DNA of 64,000 nt from Oceanococcus sp964629015 (GTDB taxonomy: Bacteria; Pseudomonadota; Gammaproteobacteria; Nevskiales; Oceanococcaceae), in NCBI GenBank assembly GCA_964629015.1, contig CAZVMN010000002.1, positions 310,001 to 374,000 of the forward strand, in the 5' to 3' direction. Under the pieces are notes generated by a model. That model had not been told where the DNA came from and searched no databases. It worked only from the letters and a program-made list of their open reading frames with translations. Positions 25,367-33,681 of this stretch are shown here, piece after piece. Positions within the stretch are counted from its first letter, which is position 1; every line of letters starts with the position of its first letter. The translations under genes were made by a program, and so were the position numbers.

Positions 25367-27271
25367 TTATGCTCCTCTTGAGAAGGTGTAATTGATGGTG
25401 AGGTGATAGCTGCGCCCCGGTCGGGGGAAGCCGTTGAATTGGGCGTGCGTTTGATCCAGCAAATTGCGCACTTCCAGCCCCATGCCCAGCCCGAAGGCAT
25501 CAACATTGAGGCCACTGGAATGCAGCCGCGTACTCGGGGCTTTGAGCAGATTGCTGGTGTCGTAGTACTGCTCGCCTTCGAACAGAAACTCGTAGAAGAA
25601 GCGCCAAGCTCCTGGCATTACGCGGTCCGGCAGGGCCTGATTGATGCGCGCATAGGCCTGCCAACGTGCCCTCCCCGGCAGCTGGCGCCCGCGCGAAGCG
25701 CGAACCTCCGTGCGGTCTTCGCTTTCCAGCCAGGTGGTGTTGAGGGTCAGCGCCGTCGACGACGACAGACGCCAGTCCGACTCCAGCTCCAGCCCATAAA
25801 TCAGCGCTCGATCGGTATTGATGGCGCGCCCGACACCGCGCGCGTCGTAAACAAAACTGATCGCGTCATGCAGCTCTTGCGCGAATAGCGCCGTGCGGAC
25901 GCGCACACTCGCAGCCCTGCAATCCAGGCCGAGGTCGACCAACATCAGCTCTTCCGGCCGCAAGGCCGGATTGCCAGTGACGTATCCGCGGTCGCCATAG
26001 CGCTCAATAAAGCCGGGCGCACGCTGACGATAAGCCACATGGCCCAAGGGATCACAGCGCCCCGAAGCACGCTGAAAACGCCACGCGAGCTGTGGCTCTA
26101 TGAACAACTCATCGTCATCGTTGGTGCGCGCATCCTGGTCTTTGACCGCGTCGCGCAAAGCATTCACGTGGACGCTGGCATCCAAAGCCAGTGCCTCAAC
26201 AGGACGCGCATGCCACACACCCGCAAGTGTCAGTTGATGGCGCGTGACCTGACGCGTCGCATCCGGCGCCGTGGCATCACGGCTGCTGTAGTCGTGCCAG
26301 GCGGCCTGAGCAAACCAGCCCCACATCAGCGTGTCATTGCCGCTACTCAGCGCCAGGCGACGACTGCGCATGCGCAGATCCTGGTCACCCAGCCCAATAC
26401 GACTGCCGGGGTCGGTGTAATGCTCACGCAGGGACTGCCACTGCAGCGCCACGTAGGCCTCGTCATGGTTGCGCCAGCGCAGGTTGGCCAGATTCAGATC
26501 GGTGCTGAGGTTGGTCCCGGGATCGCTGGAATTGACCCGGTCGGGCAAATCCTGATCCTGCGTGAAGCCGTAGAGCAGCGCATCCACATTGTCGTCTCCC
26601 CAATCCCAACGCTGACGCAGCAGAGCAAAAGATTGATCGCGTCCGGCATGGGCACGGGGCTCGTAGGCCAGACGCTCTGGATCAGCGGGATCAAACGGTT
26701 TGTAGGGGTTACGAATGGGGAAATCATTGTCAGTCACCTCGCGGCCAAGACTGAGCAAGCCCCCTTCCCACCCCGCAAGCGCGGCGCTGCGCCAACTGGC
26801 AAAGCTGCCATAGCCTGCCTGAACGCCCGTTACGCCGTGTTCCGGGGGACGCAAGTCAATCGCGCCAGCACCGTTGGCACCCAAGGAAAGTGGTGCCCCA
26901 CCTCGATAGATGTTGGCGTGATCAACAACAGCGGTGGGAAACAGCGCCAGATTGATGGCCTGCCCACCGGCCAACTCCAGCGGTATGCCATCAAACAGCA
27001 CCTGCACATGGCGCGCAGCACTGCCACGCAAACTGGCTTCGGCATAAGCCCCCAGCCCTCCGGTGCTGCGAATTTGCACGCCAGCGGCGGGGGCCAGCAA
27101 TTCGGACAACTCACGCGAACGATCACGTGGGTTGTTCATCCGGGTCACACTGTGCGGGTTCTGCACCGGTTGGGTTTGCACCGTAACAACCGGCAAACGC
27201 ACGGCGCCCTCGTCCGCTGCGCTTGCAGCCGACGACGCGATGAAAAAGAAAAGGACAAAATTGCGCCTCAC
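25367..27271 (-). CDS. btuB: TonB-dependent outer-membrane cobalamin receptor (BtuB-like)
   Basis: This 634-residue receptor starts at GTG 27271 with GAGG upstream. A signal peptide (to ASAAD) is followed by a TonB-box-like LPVVTVQ (26-32). The plug domain has ELLAPAAGVQIRSTGGLG and SLRGSAARHVQVLFDGIPL, and the 22-strand barrel closes with YHLTINYTF. Length and the small plug fit the BtuB type, about 600 residues. The cobalamin riboswitch directly upstream on the same strand and the BtuCDF genes downstream identify the ligand as B12 or a related corrinoid. It is the first gene of a five-gene operon. Confidence 0.9.
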   Translation of the reverse strand: MRRNFVLFFFIASSAASAADEGAVRLPVVTVQTQPVQNPHSVTRMNNPRDRSRELSELLAPAAGVQIRSTGGLGAYAEASLRGSAARHVQVLFDGIPLELAGGQAINLALFPTAVVDHANIYRGGAPLSLGANGAGAIDLRPPEHGVTGVQAGYGSFASWRSAALAGWEGGLLSLGREVTDNDFPIRNPYKPFDPADPERLAYEPRAHAGRDQSFALLRQRWDWGDDNVDALLYGFTQDQDLPDRVNSSDPGTNLSTDLNLANLRWRNHDEAYVALQWQSLREHYTDPGSRIGLGDQDLRMRSRRLALSSGNDTLMWGWFAQAAWHDYSSRDATAPDATRQVTRHQLTLAGVWHARPVEALALDASVHVNALRDAVKDQDARTNDDDELFIEPQLAWRFQRASGRCDPLGHVAYRQRAPGFIERYGDRGYVTGNPALRPEELMLVDLGLDCRAASVRVRTALFAQELHDAISFVYDARGVGRAINTDRALIYGLELESDWRLSSSTALTLNTTWLESEDRTEVRASRGRQLPGRARWQAYARINQALPDRVMPGAWRFFYEFLFEGEQYYDTSNLLKAPSTRLHSSGLNVDAFGLGMGLEVRNLLDQTHAQFNGFPRPGRSYHLTINYTFSRGA

Positions 27272-27390
27272 ACCCGAGCCTCTTGCCGATGTTCCTATCA
27301 GCGAGGTTGGGCCGGGGAAGCGACGAAGCAGGCAAAGCCCAGGCGGCGACTTCCTCGAACTCAGCCCTCCGCTGAATCGATGAAAACACC

Positions 27391-27484
27391 CAGGCTGGTA
27401 TCGGGCTTGAAGATGAACTTCTTACCGTTGCGGGGGCAGCGCCGGACTGGCGGCTGAGGGACTCAGCGCGTCACCGGACTTCCC
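27391..27484 (-). promoter_or_regulatory. Cobalamin (AdoCbl) riboswitch aptamer core
   Basis: Read on the minus strand from 27484 the RNA shows the conserved blocks in order: GGGAA then CCGGTG (27484 to about 27470), CCGGCGCTGCCCCCGCAACGG (about 27444-27424, split by the kissing-loop core), and the B12 box AAGCCCGATACCAGCCTG (27408-27391). The expression platform is the remaining 120 bases to the GTG of the receptor gene. It lowers expression of the B12 uptake operon when cobalamin is plentiful. Outer P1 strands probably extend the element beyond both given ends. Confidence 0.95.
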
Positions 27485-27577
27485 ATTTCAGTCGGACTGA
27501 CGCAGTGTGCGGCAGACAGACACCTTGGACGTAGCCGCGCAGAATACGCCAAGCGGATGGACAGTCGCAATCTGCGG

Positions 27578-27994
27578 CTAGGACTTTTTGGATTTCGAGC
27601 GGCGGCTGCGGCTGCTTTTCTCGGCGCTCGCAAACGCCGCTTTCAAGTCCTTGGGTAAAGCCCATTTTTGTTGGCCTGCCCAGGCCACAAACGCGGCCAA
27701 TTTGACCGGCGTATCCTGATGCGGCTGTTTGACCGCACGCACTGCCAAAGCGTTGTCCTTGGCAGCCAACGCCTCAAGCAAAGGCCCCTGGCGCTGACAC
27801 ATTGTGATCAGCCATGGCGGGTCAGACTCACCGCCCAGCGGCGTACTCGACAAGGCTGAACGCAGCACCAGAAAACTGTCCACGCCGAGGCTGTCGGGTT
27901 CAACATCGACACTCAAGGCCAAGCATTGCCAAGCCGGCAGCTGCCGATTTGAGGTCCAGCGCGACCAATCCGGTGTGGTTGTCACGGCAACCAT
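27578..27994 (-). CDS. Small basic protein, fourth gene of the ZorAB-like operon
   Basis: This 138-residue protein starts at ATG 27994, overlapping the stop of the 59-codon gene (TGATG). The N-terminal part WSRWTSNRQLPAWQCLALSV followed by VEPDSL resembles a short Trp-rich helical domain seen in proteins of mobile and accessory regions (W...eA..Ls..vdPd pattern). The C-terminus is a low-complexity Ser/Arg/Lys tail ending RSRRSKSKKS. No signal peptide or membrane helix is present. Tight coupling to the motor genes suggests a cytoplasmic partner or effector. I do not recognise the family. Confidence 0.7.
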   Translation of the reverse strand: MVAVTTTPDWSRWTSNRQLPAWQCLALSVDVEPDSLGVDSFLVLRSALSSTPLGGESDPPWLITMCQRQGPLLEALAAKDNALAVRAVKQPHQDTPVKLAAFVAWAGQQKWALPKDLKAAFASAEKSSRSRRSKSKKS

Positions 27995-28173
27995 CAGCCC
28001 GACTCAGCACGCACGCGGCGCGACTTGGTGCGCCGCTTGGGTTTAACCACGCCCTGGTCGGCTTTGGTTTCGCGTTCTGGCACGTGGAACTCAAAACTTC
28101 CCATATGCTCCGCACGCATCTTGCGCCGGAGGATGTTGAACGGCTCGAAATTGACGAAATTCGGCAAACTCAT
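27994..28173 (-). CDS. 59-residue basic protein between ZorB-like gene and the small basic gene
   Basis: Below 60 codons and easily missed, this frame runs from an ATG that overlaps the ZorB-like stop (TGATG at 28175-28171) to a TGA that overlaps the next ATG in the same way. The protein begins MSLPNFVNFEPFNILRRKMR, has a short middle GSFEFHVPER, and ends in a basic stretch KPKRRTKSRRVR. The two translational couplings and the absence of any gap are the evidence that it is real. It is small, basic and apparently soluble, so a nucleic-acid or motor-tail contact is conceivable. No family is recognised. Confidence 0.75.
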   Translation of the reverse strand: MSLPNFVNFEPFNILRRKMRAEHMGSFEFHVPERETKADQGVVKPKRRTKSRRVRAESG

Positions 28174-28964
28174 CAGCTTTCCAACTCCAGTATCTTGGCC
28201 ATTTTCGATTGGATATCCGTGCGAATACGGAATTCCACACGTTGTGAGCGGGCGAAATCCTCGGTGCCATCCGGTTTATAGATCAGCTTTGAGGAGGACA
28301 ATCCGTTGGCCGTGAGATGTTTACGCAACCACGGCAGGTAACCACCCAAGCGCGGGTTGTCGAGCATGACGTAGCGCAACACGCTGCGCGAGCGTTCGTA
28401 GGACAGATCCATGTTTTTCAGGTAGGCATCCAGTGGCGACGCGGGGTTGCTGCGGTTCCAGAAACTGGAGGTATGCCCCTCGATACGCAGCTCCTCGATG
28501 CTGTCACCAAAGCCGTCCTGCGTAATGACCTGCAAATAGCGCGGGAAGAAGTCATTGAGGATGTCGCGAAACTCGTCGGTGATTGTCGAAGAACCCACTG
28601 CAAACAGGACCTCCGGCTCGTTGAAGCGGACGGTCAGATCATCCTCGATTTCCGCATTCCATTTGGGCAGATCAGCGCCAAACTCGAGCATCAGCTCGTG
28701 ATACAGCTCATCGCGTTTTTTGTCATAGAGGACGGCGACTTCCTTGACGCTGTCCACATTCATCTGGGCACCCTTGAGCTTGGTCTGCAAGCTCTCCACC
28801 GTCTGCTTCCAGGCTTGCTCATGCGCCGCACTTTCTTCCTGTTGCGTCAGCATGAAGTAGAGCATCAGCAGGAAAAACAGGATCAACGCGCCGCCGAGCA
28901 AGTCGGCCGCGGAAATCCAGTGATCGTCGCGCGGGAGGCTATCCAAAGTCTCGTCGTTGAACAT
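28173..28964 (-). CDS. ZorB/MotB-like protein with OmpA-type peptidoglycan-binding domain
   Basis: This protein has 263 residues. A single N-terminal helix ISAADLLGGALILFFLLMLYF carries Asp21 at the position of the proton-binding Asp of MotB and ZorB. A charged linker (about 45-110) follows. The OmpA/MotB-like domain includes EVLFAVGSSTI, RIEGHTSS and the closing RSQRVEFRIRTD. Such proteins anchor a proton-driven stator to peptidoglycan. The gene is 3 bases after the ZorA-like gene. Chemotaxis or flagellar genes are absent, so a flagellar stator is unlikely; the ZorB family of the Zorya antiphage system is the closest known parallel. Confidence 0.82.
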   Translation of the reverse strand: MFNDETLDSLPRDDHWISAADLLGGALILFFLLMLYFMLTQQEESAAHEQAWKQTVESLQTKLKGAQMNVDSVKEVAVLYDKKRDELYHELMLEFGADLPKWNAEIEDDLTVRFNEPEVLFAVGSSTITDEFRDILNDFFPRYLQVITQDGFGDSIEELRIEGHTSSFWNRSNPASPLDAYLKNMDLSYERSRSVLRYVMLDNPRLGGYLPWLRKHLTANGLSSSKLIYKPDGTEDFARSQRVEFRIRTDIQSKMAKILELES

Positions 28965-28967
28965 GGC

Positions 28968-31900
28968 TTACACCTCCCGCGCGATTCCAACCACTTCGCG
29001 CAATCGGTTAGTCAACGGGGTGTAATCCTCGACAAACTTCTCTGACAAGGCTGCCAGCTGCTGGCCGAAGGTGGTCAACGCACGCTTGAGTTCATCATCC
29101 ATGGCGTGATCGACACGAATAACCTGCTCTTCAATGCGCTCAGCAATATCAGACAGATGCCGGTTCATATCGCTGTTGCCCGTGACGATGCGCTCTTCGA
29201 TGTTTTCCAGCGATTTGCTGGTCTCATCCACAATGTGCGCGAAGCGTTTGAGGTGATTTTCAATTTGCACACGCTGCGAATCGATACCGCCGAGCAAGGC
29301 TGAAATATTGCGCGACACGTCGATGAAGATTTCCGATTTGGAAGCGATCTCATCGAAACGACGTGTGGCCGTGTCCATGTTCTTGGTGCTGCGGGACTGC
29401 ATACCCACCATATCGTCGAGTTGTGTGCGGTAAGTCTCCATCCACTCGATCAACTCGCTGATGGCGTTGGTGAAGCCACCCAGTTTTTCCCAGAACTGCC
29501 CGGAGAACTGGGTGTTGAACTGCTTGATCAACTCTTCCAGCACGTTCATCAGACCCTTGGGGCTGTAATCCACCTGACGTTGGGTGTTTTCTTCCAGCGC
29601 TTGGTGAATCGCGGTGAGCTGCTTCTTGGTGTCGTCGTGGGCATTGCGCATCTCATCCACAATGCCATCACGAGCGCCGTCCGGCCCGACGATGGCCATA
29701 CGCAGGTCATCCACCGCATCAGCCACCGTGGTGGCCAGGTTGTTGACATCACCTGACAGACCGCCGCCCATTTCACCCAGCGCACCGACCATACCGTCGG
29801 ACAATTCGCCCAAGCCCGTATTCACGCTATCGAGGCGTTCGATCAGCGCAGCGGCGTCCTCACCCATCGCGCTACGCAGCGCATCGCTGGTTCTTGCCAG
29901 TGCTTTGGCCAGTTCCATCTGGCCCTGCTGCAGTTGCTGACCCAGCTCTGCGGTGACGGTGCGGGCTGCACCGTCGGGTCCGACCAAGGCATCGCGGATT
30001 TCACTAACAGCCGTGGTGACCTGCGCCGCCATCGCATCGCGGTTGTTCTGCATCGCATCGGCCAGCGCCTGGCTGTTCGCGCCGAGCACATCGGCAAGTT
30101 TGTCGCCCAGTGCGTCGGAGCCGCTGCGCAAGGTTTCCATGCGTTCCAACAGTGCAGCGTTGTCGCCGCCCAGAGCCGATTGCAGCGACTCGATCGCTTT
30201 GGCCACGCCAGACATCTGCGCTGCGGTCTTTTCGCTGCCGGCAGCAAGACCCTCGTTGAGCGCGGCAAGATCTTTCTCGACGCCATCGCGCAAGCCTTCG
30301 GAGACCCGTGCCAAAGCCTTGGCCAACTCCATCTGACCACCCTGCATGGCACTCTTGAGCCCGGCTGCTGCGCCATCCGGGCCCACCAGCGCGTCACGCA
30401 TTTCGCTGACCGCGGTGGTGATCTGCGCGGCCATGGCATCACGATTGTTTTGCAGCGCTTCAGCCAGCGCCTGGTTGTTGGTGCCCAGCACATCGGCCAG
30501 TTTGTCGCCCAAGGCTTCAGAACCGCTGCGTAAGGTTTCCATACGCTCCAGAAGTGCGGCGTTGTCACCACCCAGCGCGCCTTGAAGTGTCTCAATGGCT
30601 TTGGCCACACCTGACATCTGCTCGGCGGTCTTGGCGCTGCCCGCGGCCAAACCGGCGTTCAGTGCGGCAAGATCTTTTTCAACGCCTTCGCGCAGACCTT
30701 CGGACACTCGGGTCAGGGCTTTGGCCAACTCCATCTGACCGGCTTGCATGTTCTCGGAGAGCGAGCCTTGCAGCGCCTCGACAGCGCGAGCGACGCCACC
30801 CATTTCTTCCGCCGTGAGCGCCTGACTGTCAGCGAGGCGCTGGTTCAGCCCCGCAAGGTCGGCATCCAATGTCTCGCGTAGGTTCGACGAAGCCCGCTCC
30901 AAGGCTTTGCTCAAATCAGCCTGACCGCTCTGCATGACCGACTTGAGGCCGGCCGCGGCACCATCGGGCCCGACCAGCGCATCACGAATCTCGCTGACAG
31001 CCGTGGTGATCTGCGCCGCCATGGCATCGCGGTTGTTCTGCAAAGCGTCCGCCAGCGCTTGGTTGTTAGCACCCAGCACATCGGCCAGTTTGTCGCCCAA
31101 TGCGTCAGAACCACTGCGCAGCGATTCCATGCGCTCCAACAGCGAATGGCTGTCCTCGCCCATGGCGCTCTGCAAAGATTCAATCGCTTTGGCGACCGCT
31201 TGCATCTGTTCAACGCTGCGATCGCCGCTGAGTGCGAGGCTTTCTCCCAACGCCGCCGTGTCGCGACTGGCCGCATCACGCAACTCATCGGACATGCGTT
31301 GTACGGTGTCGACAAGATGCTGTCCGTTGGCCCCGAGCGCTTCGCTCAAGCGATCACCGAGCACCTCGGACCCACTGCGCAGACCATCCAGTTTCTCAAT
31401 CAGTTGGGCGGCGTCCTCACCCATCGCGCCGCGCAGACTCTCAATCGCCTCACCGACGGAGCGCATTTGCTGGGCCGTGGATTCCGCGCTGCGTTGCGCA
31501 TGACTCTCAAGGCGCTCGCCCAGCCCAGCTTCTAAAGCGGTCGTGGCCTGGGCCAGCTTGTCGAAGCCTGCGCCCGATGCGCTGTCCATTTTCTTAAGTT
31601 GATCGAGCAAGGCTTGATCACGAGCATCCGCTGACTGCACCGCGCGGGTGACCTCATCTAACGATGTCCGAAGCGTTTCGGCTTGATCTCGCGCCTGATC
31701 GCGAGACTCCTCTTGAAGATCGCGCAGCGAGGCCAGCAGCGGGGACTTTTTGTCATCGGTCAGGCTGGCTTCAACACCGCGCATGGCCGCGATCAAGTCT
31801 TTCAAACTGACCCGTTCTCCGGTATCCGATGCGCCGAACATGAACAGGTGGCGAAACTTGACCAAGATGCCGCCGAGTATCCCGGCAACCGAGGTCCAGA

Positions 31901-32135
31901 AGGCCAGCTTGATCCCACCAAACAGATAACCCACGCTGTCGGCGACGTTGCCGGGATCAAAACCCGCCAAGCCGATAGTGATACCCAGGAAGGTCCCGAA
32001 TATGCCCAGGCTGGTCAGTATCGATGGGGCATTGATTGCTACCCCAGGACGTCGGCTGATCAGGGCATATACGGTCATAACGGCGATCACGCCGATGATG
32101 CCCCAGGTCAGGTAAAGAGTCGTCGTGTGTTCCAT
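28968..32135 (-). CDS. ZorA-like MotA/ExbB-family proton channel with giant coiled-coil tail
   Basis: This 1055-residue protein has three helices at the N-terminus: about 7-27, 38-58 (PSILTSLGIFGTFLGITIGL) and 70-93 (GGIKLAFWTSVAGILGG). The hydroxyl residues Thr48 and Thr81 lie where MotA/ExbB/ZorA channels line the proton path. The remaining 950 residues form an Ala/Leu/Glu/Asp-rich coiled coil, with a central block (223-724) built from near-identical 134-residue repeats. ZorA proteins have this plan but are usually shorter. AAGGTG stands 7 bases before the ATG. It heads a four-gene operon. The usual Zorya partners ZorC, ZorD or ZorE are absent, so an antiphage role is a hypothesis. Confidence 0.8.
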   Translation of the reverse strand: MEHTTTLYLTWGIIGVIAVMTVYALISRRPGVAINAPSILTSLGIFGTFLGITIGLAGFDPGNVADSVGYLFGGIKLAFWTSVAGILGGILVKFRHLFMFGASDTGERVSLKDLIAAMRGVEASLTDDKKSPLLASLRDLQEESRDQARDQAETLRTSLDEVTRAVQSADARDQALLDQLKKMDSASGAGFDKLAQATTALEAGLGERLESHAQRSAESTAQQMRSVGEAIESLRGAMGEDAAQLIEKLDGLRSGSEVLGDRLSEALGANGQHLVDTVQRMSDELRDAASRDTAALGESLALSGDRSVEQMQAVAKAIESLQSAMGEDSHSLLERMESLRSGSDALGDKLADVLGANNQALADALQNNRDAMAAQITTAVSEIRDALVGPDGAAAGLKSVMQSGQADLSKALERASSNLRETLDADLAGLNQRLADSQALTAEEMGGVARAVEALQGSLSENMQAGQMELAKALTRVSEGLREGVEKDLAALNAGLAAGSAKTAEQMSGVAKAIETLQGALGGDNAALLERMETLRSGSEALGDKLADVLGTNNQALAEALQNNRDAMAAQITTAVSEMRDALVGPDGAAAGLKSAMQGGQMELAKALARVSEGLRDGVEKDLAALNEGLAAGSEKTAAQMSGVAKAIESLQSALGGDNAALLERMETLRSGSDALGDKLADVLGANSQALADAMQNNRDAMAAQVTTAVSEIRDALVGPDGAARTVTAELGQQLQQGQMELAKALARTSDALRSAMGEDAAALIERLDSVNTGLGELSDGMVGALGEMGGGLSGDVNNLATTVADAVDDLRMAIVGPDGARDGIVDEMRNAHDDTKKQLTAIHQALEENTQRQVDYSPKGLMNVLEELIKQFNTQFSGQFWEKLGGFTNAISELIEWMETYRTQLDDMVGMQSRSTKNMDTATRRFDEIASKSEIFIDVSRNISALLGGIDSQRVQIENHLKRFAHIVDETSKSLENIEERIVTGNSDMNRHLSDIAERIEEQVIRVDHAMDDELKRALTTFGQQLAALSEKFVEDYTPLTNRLREVVGIAREV
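29964..31208 (-). repeat. Coding tandem repeats of 402 bp in the ZorA-like tail
   Basis: Protein repeats of exactly 134 residues occupy 31208-30807 (residues 310-443) and 30620-30219 (506-639). A further copy starts at 30218 (640) and stays similar to 29964 (724). Between the first two lies a shortened 62-residue copy (30806-30621). A more diverged unit precedes them (223-309). Shared text includes ERMETLRSGS, LGDKLADVLG, QNNRDAMAAQ and RDALVGPDGA. The copies are also very alike as DNA, which allows recombination to change the tail length in 402-bp steps. Confidence 0.9.
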
Positions 32136-32448
32136 CTACTCGCACCTTCGAATTCAGAAGCCAATTTCCGTTCCCCGGTGCTCGCTTTATCCGGCTTGCG
32201 CCGTTTGTATGCCTGCACTGCTCTATCAGGTGGCGAGCTCACCCCGACATAAATTAATCGGCCCTACATTGCAGGACCGTTAAATCTACACCTTTATGAC
32301 AATAAAAGTGTTGACAACCGCGAACAGCATTCGTGCCAAAAAAGAACTTCGCGAGATGCAACATTCGTGCGTTCATAACCTGTCAGGTCATTGACGGCAT
32401 GACCTTCCCGCGCAGAAGCTCGACGTCACTCGATCACGAACAAGACAG
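32136..32448. other. 313-base divergent intergenic region
   Basis: This gap separates the ZorA-like operon (-) from the hydrolase gene (+). It is AT-richer than its surroundings around 32230-32350. CATTCGTGC occurs twice as a direct repeat (32328-32336, 32362-32370), and a consensus-like TTGACA lies at 32311-32316, but no good -10 follows at 17 bases. No gene is supported. Confidence 0.4.
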
Positions 32449-33300
32449 ATGGACGCGGCGGAACACATACAGATCGAAACTGACGATCACTACCGGCTAC
32501 CCCTACAGCTGTATCGCGCCAATCGAGCGTGCGAGATCACCATGGTCATCCTTCCAGCGCTGGGGATTGCCGCAAAATTTTATGCGCGAGTCGCGCGGAG
32601 TCTGAATGCTCACGGTTTTGATGTGGTGGTGATGGAACAGCGCGGGCATGGCGCCAGCCCCTTGCGCGCATCACGTCACAACGACTTCGGCTTTCGTGAG
32701 TGGTTAATCCACGACATACCGGCAACGCTGGACTGGGTCTGGCAGAACCTCTCCGGGAATCGTCGTTATCTGCTCGGCCACAGCCTGGGCGGCCACCTGG
32801 GCGCAATGGCCTGCGGCTTGTATCCCGACCGTGTCGATGGGCTGGTGCTGAGCGCCTGCGCCTCACCATGGATATCGGCTTACCCGATCAACCTGCGAAT
32901 CAAGCTCAGGATCCTGTCGGGCGTGGTTCGGTATTGCGCCCCGATCCTGGGTTACTACCCCGGCTCGTCGGTCGGCTTTGGCGGTCGCGAAGCACGCACC
33001 TTGATGCACGACTGGCGCCACATGGTGCACCACAATCGCTATTTTGCTGCTGGGCTCGATAGCGATATCGATGCGGCCGTTAACGCTTACGCCGGGCCGG
33101 TGCTCAGCGTGCGCTACGCCGCCGATTCATTTGCGCCGGAAGCCGCCACAAATGCCGTCACCAATAAGTTCAGCAGCGCACAGCTGTCTCACATGCTGAT
33201 CACATCAGACGCCTACACACGCCCGGCAGACCACTACCAATGGGCTCGGGAACCGGACGTTATCAGCCAAGCCATCGCGTCATGGGTCGCCACGCAATGA
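32449..33300 (+). CDS. Alpha/beta-hydrolase (serine aminopeptidase/lysophospholipase-like)
   Basis: This is a cytoplasmic alpha/beta-hydrolase of 283 residues without a signal peptide. The nucleophile elbow is GHSLGG in the context RRYLLGHSLGGHLGA, with an oxyanion segment VILPALGIAAKFY and QRGHGAS before it. The probable acid is in SVRYAADSF and the His in PADHYQWARE. Such proteins hydrolyse esters or lipids. Its stop overlaps the next start (ATGA), linking it to a small membrane protein. The substrate is unknown. Confidence 0.82.
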   Translation: MDAAEHIQIETDDHYRLPLQLYRANRACEITMVILPALGIAAKFYARVARSLNAHGFDVVVMEQRGHGASPLRASRHNDFGFREWLIHDIPATLDWVWQNLSGNRRYLLGHSLGGHLGAMACGLYPDRVDGLVLSACASPWISAYPINLRIKLRILSGVVRYCAPILGYYPGSSVGFGGREARTLMHDWRHMVHHNRYFAAGLDSDIDAAVNAYAGPVLSVRYAADSFAPEAATNAVTNKFSSAQLSHMLITSDAYTRPADHYQWAREPDVISQAIASWVATQ

Positions 33301-33674
33301 CTATTGTCATCTCCGGAATACTGCTGCTCGTTGGGTTGATTCACCTCATCCCGTTTGTCGGCGTGCTGGGGCCTGAACGCCTGCACAACCTTTACAAGAT
33401 TGATCTTGGTGATCCAAACCTGATCCTGCTGATGCGCCATCGCGCGGTTTTGTTTGCCTTGGTCGGAGGCGTCCTCGTGCTTGCCGCGTGGCGGAGCGAA
33501 TGGCAGGGGCTCGCCTTGACGATCGGCATGGTCAGCACCGCGTCGTTCATCGTCCTGGCAGGCGCTGAGGCGTACAATTCGGCCATCCGACGCGTCATCC
33601 TGATCGACTGGGTGGCGCTGGGCGGACTGATCATCGCTGCGGCGCTGTGGGCGTGGCGGCGGTACGTGACGTGA
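33297..33674 (+). CDS. Small four-helix membrane protein, unknown function
   Basis: The start at ATG 33297 overlaps the hydrolase stop (ATGA); the open frame continues upstream only through the hydrolase gene. The 125-residue protein contains four hydrophobic segments, beginning TIVISGILLLVGLIHLI and ending VALGGLIIAAALWAW, with a basic C-terminus. It is an inner-membrane protein of unassigned function. The coupling to the alpha/beta-hydrolase suggests they are made together. Confidence 0.7.
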   Translation: MTIVISGILLLVGLIHLIPFVGVLGPERLHNLYKIDLGDPNLILLMRHRAVLFALVGGVLVLAAWRSEWQGLALTIGMVSTASFIVLAGAEAYNSAIRRVILIDWVALGGLIIAAALWAWRRYVT

Positions 33675-33681
33675 CAATCCG

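Noticed and set aside
26039..27457. A 472-codon open frame on the plus strand.
   Set aside because: It is antisense to the BtuB-like receptor and runs through the cobalamin riboswitch.
29964..31208. Regular direct repeats considered as a CRISPR array.
   Set aside because: The units are 402 bp, in frame and coding; there are no short repeats with unique spacers and no cas genes.
27578..32135. Flagellar MotAB stator or ExbBD/TolQR system.
   Set aside because: No flagellar, chemotaxis, tonB or tol genes are nearby, and the tail of about 950 residues and three-helix start do not fit MotA, ExbB or TolQ.
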